From assembly GCA_030640695.1 (NCBI GenBank), contig DAOWIX010000053.1:1-12893 (forward strand): a DNA stretch of 12,893 nt, given 5' to 3'. This document shows positions 1 to 6,345 of this stretch, piece after piece. Origin of the DNA: Deltaproteobacteria bacterium. Its GTDB lineage: Bacteria; Desulfobacterota; Anaeroferrophillalia; Anaeroferrophillales; Tharpellaceae. The notes under the pieces are model-generated. The model had not been told where the DNA came from. It worked only from the letters and a program-made list of their open reading frames with translations, and ran no database searches. The position numbers and the translations under genes were made by a program. How positions within the stretch are numbered: position 1 is the first letter of the stretch; every line of letters starts with the position of its first letter.

Positions 1-126
1 CAAAAAATCCTTCTCCACATTAGCCAAATCACCCGCAATGCCAAAGATTTGCGGGTCTACATTGACGCCGCCCTCGACCGAGACCTACGAGTTATCAGTA
101 TCAAGAAAACTTCTCCAAATAAATAG
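1..126 (+). CDS. 3' end of an unrecognised protein-coding gene (partial)
   Basis: An open frame enters from the left edge in frame 1 and ends at the TAG at 124-126, giving 41 visible residues. They include a charged stretch reading DLRVYIDAALDRDLRVISIKK. There are no membrane segments or cysteine motifs. The mix of alternating hydrophobic and charged residues looks like a folded soluble C-terminus rather than random translation, but I do not recognise the family. No T-rich hairpin follows the stop; the next 100 bases are AT-rich with C runs. It could be a chance open frame, because only 126 bases are visible. Confidence 0.45.
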   Translation, partial: QKILLHISQITRNAKDLRVYIDAALDRDLRVISIKKTSPNK

Positions 127-232
127 CCCCCCTATTTTCAAGACCAGCCACCTCTACAATAAACACTTTTCCAGAACCTCCATCAGACGCCCCCCCAAAC
201 ACATATAATATTAGATCTTTTATATAAAGTAT

Positions 233-260
233 TTGACATCTAAAGATTGTCGGTTATACT
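233..260 (+). promoter_or_regulatory. Strong sigma70-type promoter for the DUF2997-like gene
   Basis: A perfect -35 box TTGACA lies at 233-238, and a -10 box TATACT (5 of 6 to TATAAT) lies at 255-260, 16 bases apart. The expected transcript start is near 267, about 59 bases ahead of the ATG at 326. The upstream stretch 201-232 is very AT-rich, which would suit an UP element. This is the best promoter match in the window. Confidence 0.7.
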
Positions 261-325
261 CAACAGTAAGAATGTTTTCACAAACCCCACGGAGAGGTCA
301 AAGGCAAGACCACGACAGACAATCT

Positions 326-526
326 ATGAATAAAATAGAGATAAAAATCCACCAAGATGGACGTGTCGATCTTCATTTAAGCGATTTTGACGGCAACAGC
401 TGCCTGGATGCGACGAGAACCATTGAGCGCCTACTCGGCAATGAAATTATTGACCGCAACTTCTTAAACAACCAGTTCACAGAAACTATCTCAGCAAACG
501 AGAATAAACTAAACGAGAAAAACTAA
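326..526 (+). CDS. DUF2997-like small protein (66 aa)
   Basis: The 66-residue product begins MNKIEIKIHQDGRVDLHLSD and continues with a small-residue/Cys/Ala-Thr segment (NSCLDATRTIERLLG, Cys26). The lysine-isoleucine start, the strand-turn-strand with D-G, and the CLDAT helix are the pattern I associate with DUF2997, a family of unknown function. I assign it from memory of the family's look, not from a search. The ATG at 326 is chosen because family members start at this strand. In-frame upstream starts (ATG 272, TTG 233) exist, but TTG 233 is the promoter -35 box and would not be transcribed. The Shine-Dalgarno sequence is poor: GGAGAGG at 290-296 is about 29 bases away. The gene appears to be its own unit ahead of hemL. 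A role for it is not visible. Confidence 0.6.
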   Translation: MNKIEIKIHQDGRVDLHLSDFDGNSCLDATRTIERLLGNEIIDRNFLNNQFTETISANENKLNEKN

Positions 527-721
527 ATCTCTTCCAAACCTTACCCCCCCATCATGAGTTCCGCCCCCTAATCCTCGTAATTGACAAAACTTCATTAGTT
601 GTTTAAAAGCATGATGCAGTCAGAGCATCCACAAAGCAGTGGCTTCGAGAAACAACGAATAAGGTGAAGTTATTCCAAGTTAGGACCTTAAAAATAATAA
701 TCTTACATCCAGGAGTCGAAT
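527..721. other. hemL leader region with possible folded RNA
   Basis: This 195-base gap contains the candidate hemL promoter and a possible three-way fold. An outer helix pairs ACTTCA and GTTGTTT elements in 589-604 with AAACAAC (650-656) and TGAAGT (665-670). Two inner hairpins are GATGC/GCATC (613-617 with 625-629) and AAGC/GCTT (634-637 with 642-645). The outer helix is discontinuous. It does not match any riboswitch I know. Confidence 0.3.
581..609 (+). promoter_or_regulatory. Candidate hemL promoter
   Basis: A perfect TTGACA lies at 581-586. With a 17-base spacer, TAAAAG at 604-609 matches the -10 consensus at four of six positions. The predicted start near 616 leaves about a 105-base leader before hemL. 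It overlaps the left arm of a possible leader fold (589-604), so the promoter and that fold cannot both be used by the same transcript. Confidence 0.4.
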
Positions 722-2005
722 ATGAATCATGCCACCTCCAAAAAACTTTTCGATCGCGCCCGCAAAGTAATCCCCGGCGGAGTTAACAGCCCGGTTCGGG
801 CCTATCGTTCAGTCAACCTCGATCCCCCTTTTATCATCAGAGGGCGAGGCAGCAAAATTTACGACGTCGACGGCAACGAATATATCGATTACGTCGGCTC
901 TTGGGGCCCGATGATTCTCGGACATGCTCACCCTGCAGTTGTCTATGCCGTGCGTGAAAGAGTTGCTCGAGGGGCCAGTTTCGGGGCCCCAACTATCTTA
1001 GAGATCGAAATGGCCGAAGAGCTCTGTGAAGCATTGCCAAGCCTGGATATGGTACGAATGGTTAATTCCGGCACCGAGGCCACAATGAGTGCCATCCGCC
1101 TCGCACGAGGCTATACCAACCGAAAAAAAATTATAAAATTCGCTGGCTGCTACCACGGACATGTCGATGCCCTTCTCGTCGAAGCCGGTTCTGGAGCCAC
1201 TACCCTTGGTGTACCGGACAGTGCTGGGGTTCCACCTGAGTTTACCAGCAACACGCTGTCAGCCATCTATAATGATCTTTCGTCGGTCGACGAATTAATA
1301 AACAGTTTTGGCCAGGAGATTGCAGCAATTATTGTCGAACCAGTCGCCGGAAATATGGGCACCATACCCCCCCAACCCGGCTTTCTCGAAGGCCTGCGCG
1401 AGCGCTGCACCAAGGCGGGAATTGTTCTCATTTTTGATGAGGTCATGACCGGTTTTCGCGTCGCTTACGGCGGAGCTCAGCTCCTTTACGAAATCAAACC
1501 GGATCTCACCTGTTTGGGCAAAATCATTGGTGGCGGATTGCCGGTGGGAGCCTTTGGCGGTCGCCGCGAAATCATGGAACACCTGGCTCCATTGGGCGCA
1601 GTCTACCAAGCCGGCACCCTCTCCGGCAACCCCTTGGCCATGGCTGCCGGTCTCGAAACTCTACGAACTTTAAAAAAAGAGAACCCCTACCCCAAACTTG
1701 AAGAGAGTGCAGCCTACTTGGGTGATGGCATTAACACTCTCCTCACGGAGCATGAGATCCCTCACTACTGCACCCGGGTCGGATCCATGCTCTGCACCTA
1801 TTTCACGGCCGCCGAAGTTCATAATTACGAAGCTGCTAAAACATCGGATTGCGCACGTTTCACAAAATTTTTTGCCGGCATGTTGAAGCGTGGAATTTAT
1901 CTTGCGCCCTCACAATTTGAAGCCGGTTTTGTTTCGGCTGCACATAGCCAGGACGACCTCGATTTGACCCTTGAAGCAGCCAAGGCTTGCCTATCCGAGA
2001 TTTGA
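722..2005 (+). CDS. hemL: Glutamate-1-semialdehyde 2,1-aminomutase
   Basis: This is a pyridoxal-phosphate enzyme that converts glutamate-1-semialdehyde to 5-aminolevulinate, the last step of the C5 route to heme, siroheme and cobalamin; it acts in the cytoplasm. Its 427 residues match the usual family length. Visible hallmarks are the N-terminal KLFDRARKVIPGGVNSPVRA, the cofactor phosphate-binding SGTEA (116-120), the YHGH turn near 144-147, the aspartate of IFDEVMTGFR (Asp239), and the Schiff-base lysine in CLGKIIGGGLPVGAFGG (Lys267). AGGAG at 711-715, six bases before the ATG, supports the start. It is separated from atpZ by 127 bases with no convincing terminator, so readthrough into the ATP synthase genes is possible. 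hemL next to the F0 genes is an arrangement I recall from Geobacter-like genomes. The coding region looks intact. Confidence 0.96.
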   Translation: MNHATSKKLFDRARKVIPGGVNSPVRAYRSVNLDPPFIIRGRGSKIYDVDGNEYIDYVGSWGPMILGHAHPAVVYAVRERVARGASFGAPTILEIEMAEELCEALPSLDMVRMVNSGTEATMSAIRLARGYTNRKKIIKFAGCYHGHVDALLVEAGSGATTLGVPDSAGVPPEFTSNTLSAIYNDLSSVDELINSFGQEIAAIIVEPVAGNMGTIPPQPGFLEGLRERCTKAGIVLIFDEVMTGFRVAYGGAQLLYEIKPDLTCLGKIIGGGLPVGAFGGRREIMEHLAPLGAVYQAGTLSGNPLAMAAGLETLRTLKKENPYPKLEESAAYLGDGINTLLTEHEIPHYCTRVGSMLCTYFTAAEVHNYEAAKTSDCARFTKFFAGMLKRGIYLAPSQFEAGFVSAAHSQDDLDLTLEAAKACLSEI

Positions 2006-2104
2006 ACTTGACTTCACTTTCAAGGCTATGCTAAGGGAGCCCAGCATTTAACAGATGAGTGTTCTTTAACAAAGGAATAGCGTCGCCGGTTCGGGATTAA
2101 GCCG

Positions 2105-2118
2105 TTATTGCGCAATAA
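2105..2118. repeat. 14-bp perfect palindrome upstream of atpZ
   Basis: TTATTGCGCAATAA reads the same on both strands and sits 14 bases before the atpZ GTG. It could be a dimeric regulator's operator, or a minor hairpin close to the ribosome binding region. No known operator is recognised. Confidence 0.35.
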
Positions 2119-2132
2119 AGCGAGATTTACTA

Positions 2133-2387
2133 GTGCCCAACAAACCTAAGACCAAATTTAAAAAGGTTTTTGACCAAGTCAGCCGCTATAGTACTGTTGG
2201 CCTCGAACTAGGGTTTTCAGTAGCCATCGGGGTCGTTGCCGGCTACTATCTGGATAGCTGGCTTGGAACCTCTCCTTGGTTAACGATATTTCTCCTGCTC
2301 TGTGGGGTTGCGGCGGGCTTTAAAAGAATATATATTGCGCTAAAAAGTCTTGAGCGAGAACAGGAAGAAGAAGATACCGCAAGTTGA
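2133..2387 (+). CDS. atpZ: AtpZ/AtpI-family F0F1-associated small membrane protein
   Basis: This 84-residue protein has a basic N-terminus, two membrane helices (about 24-42 and 47-66, with the GYYLDSWLGTSPWLTIF turn between them) and an acidic tail ending EREQEEEDTAS. This is the layout of the 'ATPase gene 1' family (AtpZ), small proteins encoded at the head of F0 gene clusters. They are proposed to help assembly or to carry Mg2+/Ca2+ together with AtpI. The start is GTG at 2133; no other start codon is found in frame upstream as far as I read (about 2100). A ribosome site is weak (AAAGCGAG at 2117-2124). It lies 16 bases ahead of atpI and is probably co-transcribed with it. The family call rests on length, topology and position. 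Confidence 0.8.
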   Translation: MPNKPKTKFKKVFDQVSRYSTVGLELGFSVAIGVVAGYYLDSWLGTSPWLTIFLLLCGVAAGFKRIYIALKSLEREQEEEDTAS

Positions 2388-2403
2388 TTAGGTACCTGAT
2401 CTA

Positions 2404-2817
2404 ATGAAAGATAAAAGATTACTACGAATCAATTTTTTCATCCTTGCAATAACCGTCGCGCTCTCTCTGACGGCCCTATTGCTTGATATAGAACAGATTG
2501 GCTTTGCCGGGGTGGCCATAGGCGGATTACTGGCTTTTTTCTATTTCCTGACCCTCAGTATTTTAATCAGCAAAGCTTTCGGAGGGACTGGAGATGAAGG
2601 GATTGATCCTAAAGTGGCTGGCAGACTTGGCCTGAAGCTATTACTACTCACCTTTGGGCTGGCAATTTTAACAATTTTAGTAATCCTGACCAGGCTCTGC
2701 CAACCTTTTGGTTTTCTGATCGGATTTTCCGCTCTTTTTGGGGGCATTGCTTTTGAAACTATGGCTTACCTGGCCTTCAGTAAACCGAAAAATGATGAAA
2801 CACCTAGCGACAGTTGA
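2404..2817 (+). CDS. atpI: ATP synthase subunit I (AtpI)
   Basis: A 137-residue hydrophobic protein with four likely membrane helices (about 9-27, 32-56, 75-95 and 100-122) and a short polar tail. AtpI proteins of this type assist assembly of the c ring in the membrane and are not part of the finished enzyme. Sequence conservation is low in this family, so the call rests mainly on topology, length and the position between atpZ and atpB. A short AGG at 2390-2392 is the only visible ribosome site, 11 bases before the ATG. The gap to atpB is 49 AT-rich bases without a terminator. Confidence 0.8.
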   Translation: MKDKRLLRINFFILAITVALSLTALLLDIEQIGFAGVAIGGLLAFFYFLTLSILISKAFGGTGDEGIDPKVAGRLGLKLLLLTFGLAILTILVILTRLCQPFGFLIGFSALFGGIAFETMAYLAFSKPKNDETPSDS

Positions 2818-2866
2818 AAATTAAGTTTATTTTTAATATCAACAAGTATCAAAACAAGGAAAGCTC

Positions 2867-3574
2867 ATGCATCATGATCCAGTAATCACTTGGGTTGGAT
2901 TAATCCCCGGCCTCAGCAGCCTGCCAGAACATGTCGCCACTGCCATTCTCATCTCCCTGATCATCGTCATCATGGTTTTGATCGGCACCAGAAAAATCAG
3001 AAATAGTGATCCTGAGGATTTGATTATTCCAGATGGTAAATTTACGCTTCAGAACCTGCTCGAAACTATGGTTGAAGCCATCCTCAAGCTGATTTCCGAC
3101 AGTCTTGGAAGCGATGTTGCAAGAAGTTTCCTGATGGTTGTCGGAGGTGGTATTTTCTTCATCCTGCTCTCCAATCTTTCCGGCCTGATTCCGGGTTTCA
3201 ACCCGCCAACCGGAAACCTCAACACCACCGCAGGTTGTGCTTTGACGGTCTTCTGCATGACTCACTATTTTGGTTGGAAAGAACATGGCGTAAAGTACCT
3301 GAAGCAGTTTGTCGGCCCCTTTCTCTGGCTTGCACCGTTGATGATTCCGATTGAAATTATCGGCCATTTGGCCCGCCCGATGTCGCTTTCGCTACGTCTT
3401 TTTGGTAATATTATGGGTGACCATCTGGTCGCCGCCATCTTTGTCATGCTCTGTCCCATTCTCGTGCCGGTGCCGATCGCCTTTCTTGGTCTGTTCGTTG
3501 CTATCGTGCAAACCTTTGTTTTCACCCTGCTCTCTCTGGCCTATTTCCAGGGTGCAATTTCACACGATCACTAA
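2867..3574 (+). CDS. atpB: F0F1 ATP synthase subunit a
   Basis: Subunit a is the stator channel of F0 and carries ions to and from the c ring. The 235-residue protein is hydrophobic with five to six membrane segments. It shows the signature PIEIIGHLARPMSLSLRLFG, containing the essential arginine (Arg177, equivalent to E. coli Arg210), and NIMGDHL after it. The last helix holds VQTFVFTLLSLAYF with Gln215, at the place of E. coli Gln252. The segment SNLSGLIPGFNPPTGNLNTT is also typical. AAGGA at 2856-2860, six bases before the ATG, supports the start. It is followed by a 98-base gap with a large palindrome before atpE. No F1 genes follow in this cluster, so they must lie elsewhere on the chromosome, as in Geobacter. 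Confidence 0.96.
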   Translation: MHHDPVITWVGLIPGLSSLPEHVATAILISLIIVIMVLIGTRKIRNSDPEDLIIPDGKFTLQNLLETMVEAILKLISDSLGSDVARSFLMVVGGGIFFILLSNLSGLIPGFNPPTGNLNTTAGCALTVFCMTHYFGWKEHGVKYLKQFVGPFLWLAPLMIPIEIIGHLARPMSLSLRLFGNIMGDHLVAAIFVMLCPILVPVPIAFLGLFVAIVQTFVFTLLSLAYFQGAISHDH

Positions 3575-3607
3575 TATTTGAATAATCAATTTTATTTTAC
3601 CGTCAAA

Positions 3608-3631
3608 TCCTGGTATTAATTAATACCAGGA
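3608..3631. repeat. 24-bp perfect palindrome between atpB and atpE
   Basis: The two halves are exact reverse complements, with arms TCCTGGTATTAA and TTAATACCAGGA. In RNA it would form a stable hairpin with an AU-rich apex. No T tract follows, so it is not an ordinary terminator. It lies 28 bases ahead of the very strong atpE ribosome site. It may protect or process the message to favour c-subunit output, or may bind a dimeric regulator. Confidence 0.7.
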
Positions 3632-3658
3632 CATAACATACAACCCTGATACAACAAG

Positions 3659-3668
3659 AAGGAGGTGA
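3659..3668 (+). promoter_or_regulatory. Unusually strong ribosome binding site of atpE
   Basis: AAGGAGGTGA is a ten-base match to the usual anti-Shine-Dalgarno end of 16S rRNA and ends four bases before the ATG. The neighbouring genes have much weaker sites. This fits the need for many c subunits per ATP synthase complex. Confidence 0.75.
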
Positions 3669-3672
3669 CAAC

Positions 3673-4005
3673 ATGAAAAGAGTAATCCAGATCGTTACCG
3701 CGATCGCAACCCTGTGTGTAGCCAGCGCTACTGTTTGGGCGAATGAAACTGTAGAAGTTGTTGAAAAAACCAGTAATTTTGATGGAACCGGCGTAGCTTA
3801 CGCTGCTGCTCTCGCCATCGCTGTAGCTGCTTTCGGTGGAGCCATCGGTCAGTCCATGGGTATTAAATCAGCCCTCGACAGTATTGGTCGCAACCCCAGC
3901 GCCGCCAGCAAGATTACCACTCCGATGATTATTGGTCTGGCCATGATCGAATCTCTGGTCATCTACGCCCTGGTTATCGCTCTGATGCTGGTTTTGAAGA
4001 TTTAG
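3673..4005 (+). CDS. atpE: F0F1 ATP synthase subunit c, with N-terminal signal-like extension
   Basis: Subunit c forms the rotating membrane ring of ATP synthase. The C-terminal 72 or so residues form the standard hairpin: helix 1 (about 38-66) with Gln60, the polar loop with GRNP (72-75), and helix 2 (about 83-108) with the ion-carrying Glu93. The protein is 110 residues, longer than the usual 70-90, because residues 1-23 look like a cleavable signal peptide (basic start, hydrophobic core, VWA before Asn24). Such extensions are known in some deltaproteobacterial c subunits. Gln60, Glu93, Ser94 and Tyr98 line up without gaps with the sodium-binding residues of Ilyobacter-type rings (Gln32, Glu65, Ser66, Tyr70), so sodium coupling is possible but unproven. 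Geobacter-like c subunits, as I recall them, share the pattern. Confidence 0.95.
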   Translation: MKRVIQIVTAIATLCVASATVWANETVEVVEKTSNFDGTGVAYAAALAIAVAAFGGAIGQSMGIKSALDSIGRNPSAASKITTPMIIGLAMIESLVIYALVIALMLVLKI

Positions 4006-4062
4006 TTTTGATCTATTTGTCTGTTTTATCAACAGACCCTGAAAAGTTCAGTCAAGTACAGT

Positions 4063-4094
4063 AGGCAGGCACCAAAAGGTGCCTGCCTTAATTT
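4063..4094 (+). terminator. Rho-independent terminator after atpE
   Basis: A perfect 10-bp stem (GGCAGGCACC at 4064-4073, GGTGCCTGCC at 4078-4087) with an AAAA loop, extended by one A-T pair, is followed by TTAATTT. It closes the atpZ-I-B-E unit, so no F1 genes are co-transcribed. Confidence 0.85.
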
Positions 4095-4284
4095 CACATA
4101 TCTACGTATACAATATTCCTAATAACATATATATCAAATTCAATATCCCGCAACTCTACTGCTAAATTTATGAAACCTAAAGTTACCCACCTATTATGTT
4201 TCATCACAGAGTCGGGTTTTAATAAAAGAATATAACCATCTCACATTAACTATCAGCTATCTATTTAAAGGAGCGTGGGAAACA
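4095..4284. other. AT-rich intergenic region upstream of the multiheme cytochrome
   Basis: These 190 bases separate the atpE terminator from the cytochrome gene and must hold its promoter, since no other gene precedes it. I see no clear -35/-10 pair or sigma54 site. A loose inverted repeat, ATGAAAC (4170-4176) and GTTTCAT (4198-4204), could be a regulator site but is short and widely spaced. Confidence 0.4.
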
Positions 4285-6165
4285 ATGAAAGTGCACAAAG
4301 GCCCCTTCCGCTTAGCCCTCTTATTACTATTAATTGTCTCGTTCATTATCGGAACCGGCATCAACCAAAAAACTTTGGCCAAACAAGCCGATACCGAAGA
4401 GATCTGTCTCGAGTGTATATCTGTGGCCCAATGCCTTGAATGTCATGATGAAATTGATTCCGGCACGTATGCCGCATCCGCCCATGGCGCCAATGCCTGT
4501 ACCAGTTGTCACCGTGATATCTGGGACCTGGATAAGCATGCTGATTGTGAAGTTCCCATGCAACCGGTCAACTGCGGCTTCTGCCATCGCGAAGAAGCCA
4601 AGCAGTATGCTCAATCGGTTCATGTTGATAACGATGTTAGCTGTACAGATTGCCACGCCAACATCCATGATCTCATCTCCATCAAAGATGATAAGAGCAA
4701 ATCAGTGCAAATGTGCAGCGGCTGTCATGATAACGCTGACTACATGCAAAGCGTCCACGGCAAAGGTTTAGTAGCCGGCAACCCCGACTCCCCATCCTGT
4801 GCCGACTGCCATGGCTTACACAATATTATCGAGCTTAAAGTCGATGATAAAAAGTCAACAAGAGCTCTGAAAGCCCATGAGTTCAGTACCTCAAGTTGCA
4901 AACAGTGCCATGACAATGAAGAGATGATGGCACGCAATAAATTAAGTACCCACTCTTTTGAATCATACCGTCAGGAGTACCACGGCAAAGTTGAACACTT
5001 GGGTGGCGCAAGTGCGGTCGCCGGTTGTGCCGATTGCCATACAGCTCACAAACAGCTGCCGAGAAGCGATCCTGAATCCTCTTTCTCGGCCGAAAACTTA
5101 GTTGCCACCTGTGGTAAGTGTCATGAACAGGCAAATGCCAACTTTGTTAAGTATGCTCCCCATGCCACTCATCACGACAAAGAGAATTACCCGCTACTCT
5201 ACTGGACCTTTATTACGATGACCGGTCTCTTATGTGGAGTTTTTGCCATCTTCTGGCTCCATACCATCTTATGGCTGGTGCGTAGCTATATCGAGAAAAA
5301 TAAGCTCCGCCGCCAAGGGATCTTCCATGAGAGTCACAACCCCAAAGTCTTCTACCGGCGCTTTACCTTCATGGAGAAGGTTCTCCACTTCATGATGATG
5401 GTCAGCTTCCTCGGCTTGGTGCTCACCGGCCTGCCTTTGAAGTTTGTCGAAGCCCCATGGGCAATAGGTTTGGCGCAAATTATGGGTGGTCCGCAGATGG
5501 CTGGCTTGATCCATCGCTGGTGTGCAGTTCTGACATTCACCTACTTCATTATTACGATTGTCTGGAGCGCTTACTTCCTGCTCATTAAACCGACCGGTGA
5601 AAATTTCTTCCAGAAACTTTTTGGACCCGACTCACTCTTCCCCAACTTCAAAGATGGACGGGATATTGCCAGTATGTGTAAGTGGTTTTTTGGGGCTGGA
5701 GAAGTCCCGAAATTTGACCGCTGGACCTATTGGGAAAAATTTGACTTCCTCGCCGTCTTCTGGGGAATGTTTGCCATCGGTTTTACCGGCCTGATGCTCT
5801 GGATGCCAGAATTTTTCGCCCGATTCTTGCCCGGCTGGGCCTTTAACGTGGCCATCATTATCCACTCCGATGAAGCCCTGCTGGCCTCAGTTTTCATCTT
5901 TACGGTTCACTTCTTTAATGCCCACATCCGACCGGAAAAATTCCCTATGGATCAGGTCATCTTCACCGGCGTTGTCAGTGGTCACGAGATGGAAGAAGAG
6001 CGTCCAGCCCAATTTGAGCGCCTCAAAGAAAGAGGTGAACTCGAGAAATATCAAACCAAGTACCCTGGTGTTCTTTCTGAAGCCATCGGTCAGATCATCG
6101 GCATCACCGGCGTCGCCATCGGCGTCCTCTGCCTCTTCTTGATTGTCTGGGGATTCTTGGGATAA
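4285..6165 (+). CDS. Nonaheme c-type cytochrome fused to a membrane b-type cytochrome (CbcL-like quinol oxidase)
   Basis: This is probably an inner-membrane protein passing electrons from the quinone pool to periplasmic cytochromes. Its 626 residues comprise an N-terminal membrane anchor or signal (8-24), a periplasmic domain with nine CXXCH heme-c sites (first cysteines at 50, 72, 97, 120, 144, 172, 205, 248 and 276), and a membrane domain from about 305. The membrane domain resembles hydrogenase/formate-dehydrogenase type cytochrome b, with candidate heme-b histidines His368, His410, His527 and His542 and a closing HIRPEKFPMD motif. A further helix ends the protein (600-624). Nine c hemes plus a HydB-type b domain is the arrangement of Geobacter CbcL, needed for low-potential iron reduction, but related fusions with other partners exist. 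A tenth motif, CLECI (41-45), lacks its histidine. AAAGGAG at 4267-4273 supports the ATG. It has its own terminator, so it is probably monocistronic. Confidence 0.88.
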   Translation: MKVHKGPFRLALLLLLIVSFIIGTGINQKTLAKQADTEEICLECISVAQCLECHDEIDSGTYAASAHGANACTSCHRDIWDLDKHADCEVPMQPVNCGFCHREEAKQYAQSVHVDNDVSCTDCHANIHDLISIKDDKSKSVQMCSGCHDNADYMQSVHGKGLVAGNPDSPSCADCHGLHNIIELKVDDKKSTRALKAHEFSTSSCKQCHDNEEMMARNKLSTHSFESYRQEYHGKVEHLGGASAVAGCADCHTAHKQLPRSDPESSFSAENLVATCGKCHEQANANFVKYAPHATHHDKENYPLLYWTFITMTGLLCGVFAIFWLHTILWLVRSYIEKNKLRRQGIFHESHNPKVFYRRFTFMEKVLHFMMMVSFLGLVLTGLPLKFVEAPWAIGLAQIMGGPQMAGLIHRWCAVLTFTYFIITIVWSAYFLLIKPTGENFFQKLFGPDSLFPNFKDGRDIASMCKWFFGAGEVPKFDRWTYWEKFDFLAVFWGMFAIGFTGLMLWMPEFFARFLPGWAFNVAIIIHSDEALLASVFIFTVHFFNAHIRPEKFPMDQVIFTGVVSGHEMEEERPAQFERLKERGELEKYQTKYPGVLSEAIGQIIGITGVAIGVLCLFLIVWGFLG

Positions 6166-6190
6166 CTCACTAAAGCATGCAAGTGCACAC

Positions 6191-6229
6191 AAAAAACCCC
6201 TGTAGCAAAATTCGCTACAGGGGCTTTTT
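6191..6229. terminator. Bidirectional terminator between convergent genes
   Basis: CCCCTGTAGC (6197-6206) pairs with GCTACAGGGG (6214-6223) around a seven-base loop. A6 precedes the stem and CTTTTT follows it. On the plus strand it ends the cytochrome transcript. On the minus strand it presents a T6 run and would end transcripts coming from the M23 peptidase gene. Confidence 0.88.
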
Positions 6230-6345
6230 AGTTGTTTTTTGGTGACATCACATGCCAAATAGCGAGAATACCCCCAACTGAAATTGGGAGACCTTTGGCT
6301 TTACCCTTCTTGAAGATTGTTGTTCACAAAACAAATCCCAACTTT
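6230..6345. other. Intergenic stretch between terminator and MITE
   Basis: No gene is seen here. A small hairpin, CCCAA (6273-6277) with TTGGG (6284-6288), is present without a T tract. This stretch is probably the original spacer between the M23 peptidase gene and the shared terminator. Confidence 0.4.

Noticed and set aside
233..325. TTG-initiated extension of the 66-residue DUF2997-like protein by 31 residues
   Set aside because: The TTG is part of a perfect -35 box, the extension lies mostly in the untranscribed promoter or leader, and the family start matches the ATG at 326.
2008..2050. TTGACT plus a TGCT..AGCA hairpin after hemL as a promoter or terminator
   Set aside because: No -10 box at a workable distance from TTGACT, the hairpin loop would be only two bases, and there is no proper T tract.
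4170..4204. Inverted repeat ATGAAAC/GTTTCAT upstream of the multiheme cytochrome as an operator
   Set aside because: Arms of seven bases 21 bases apart in AT-rich DNA are easily due to chance; no supporting promoter was seen.
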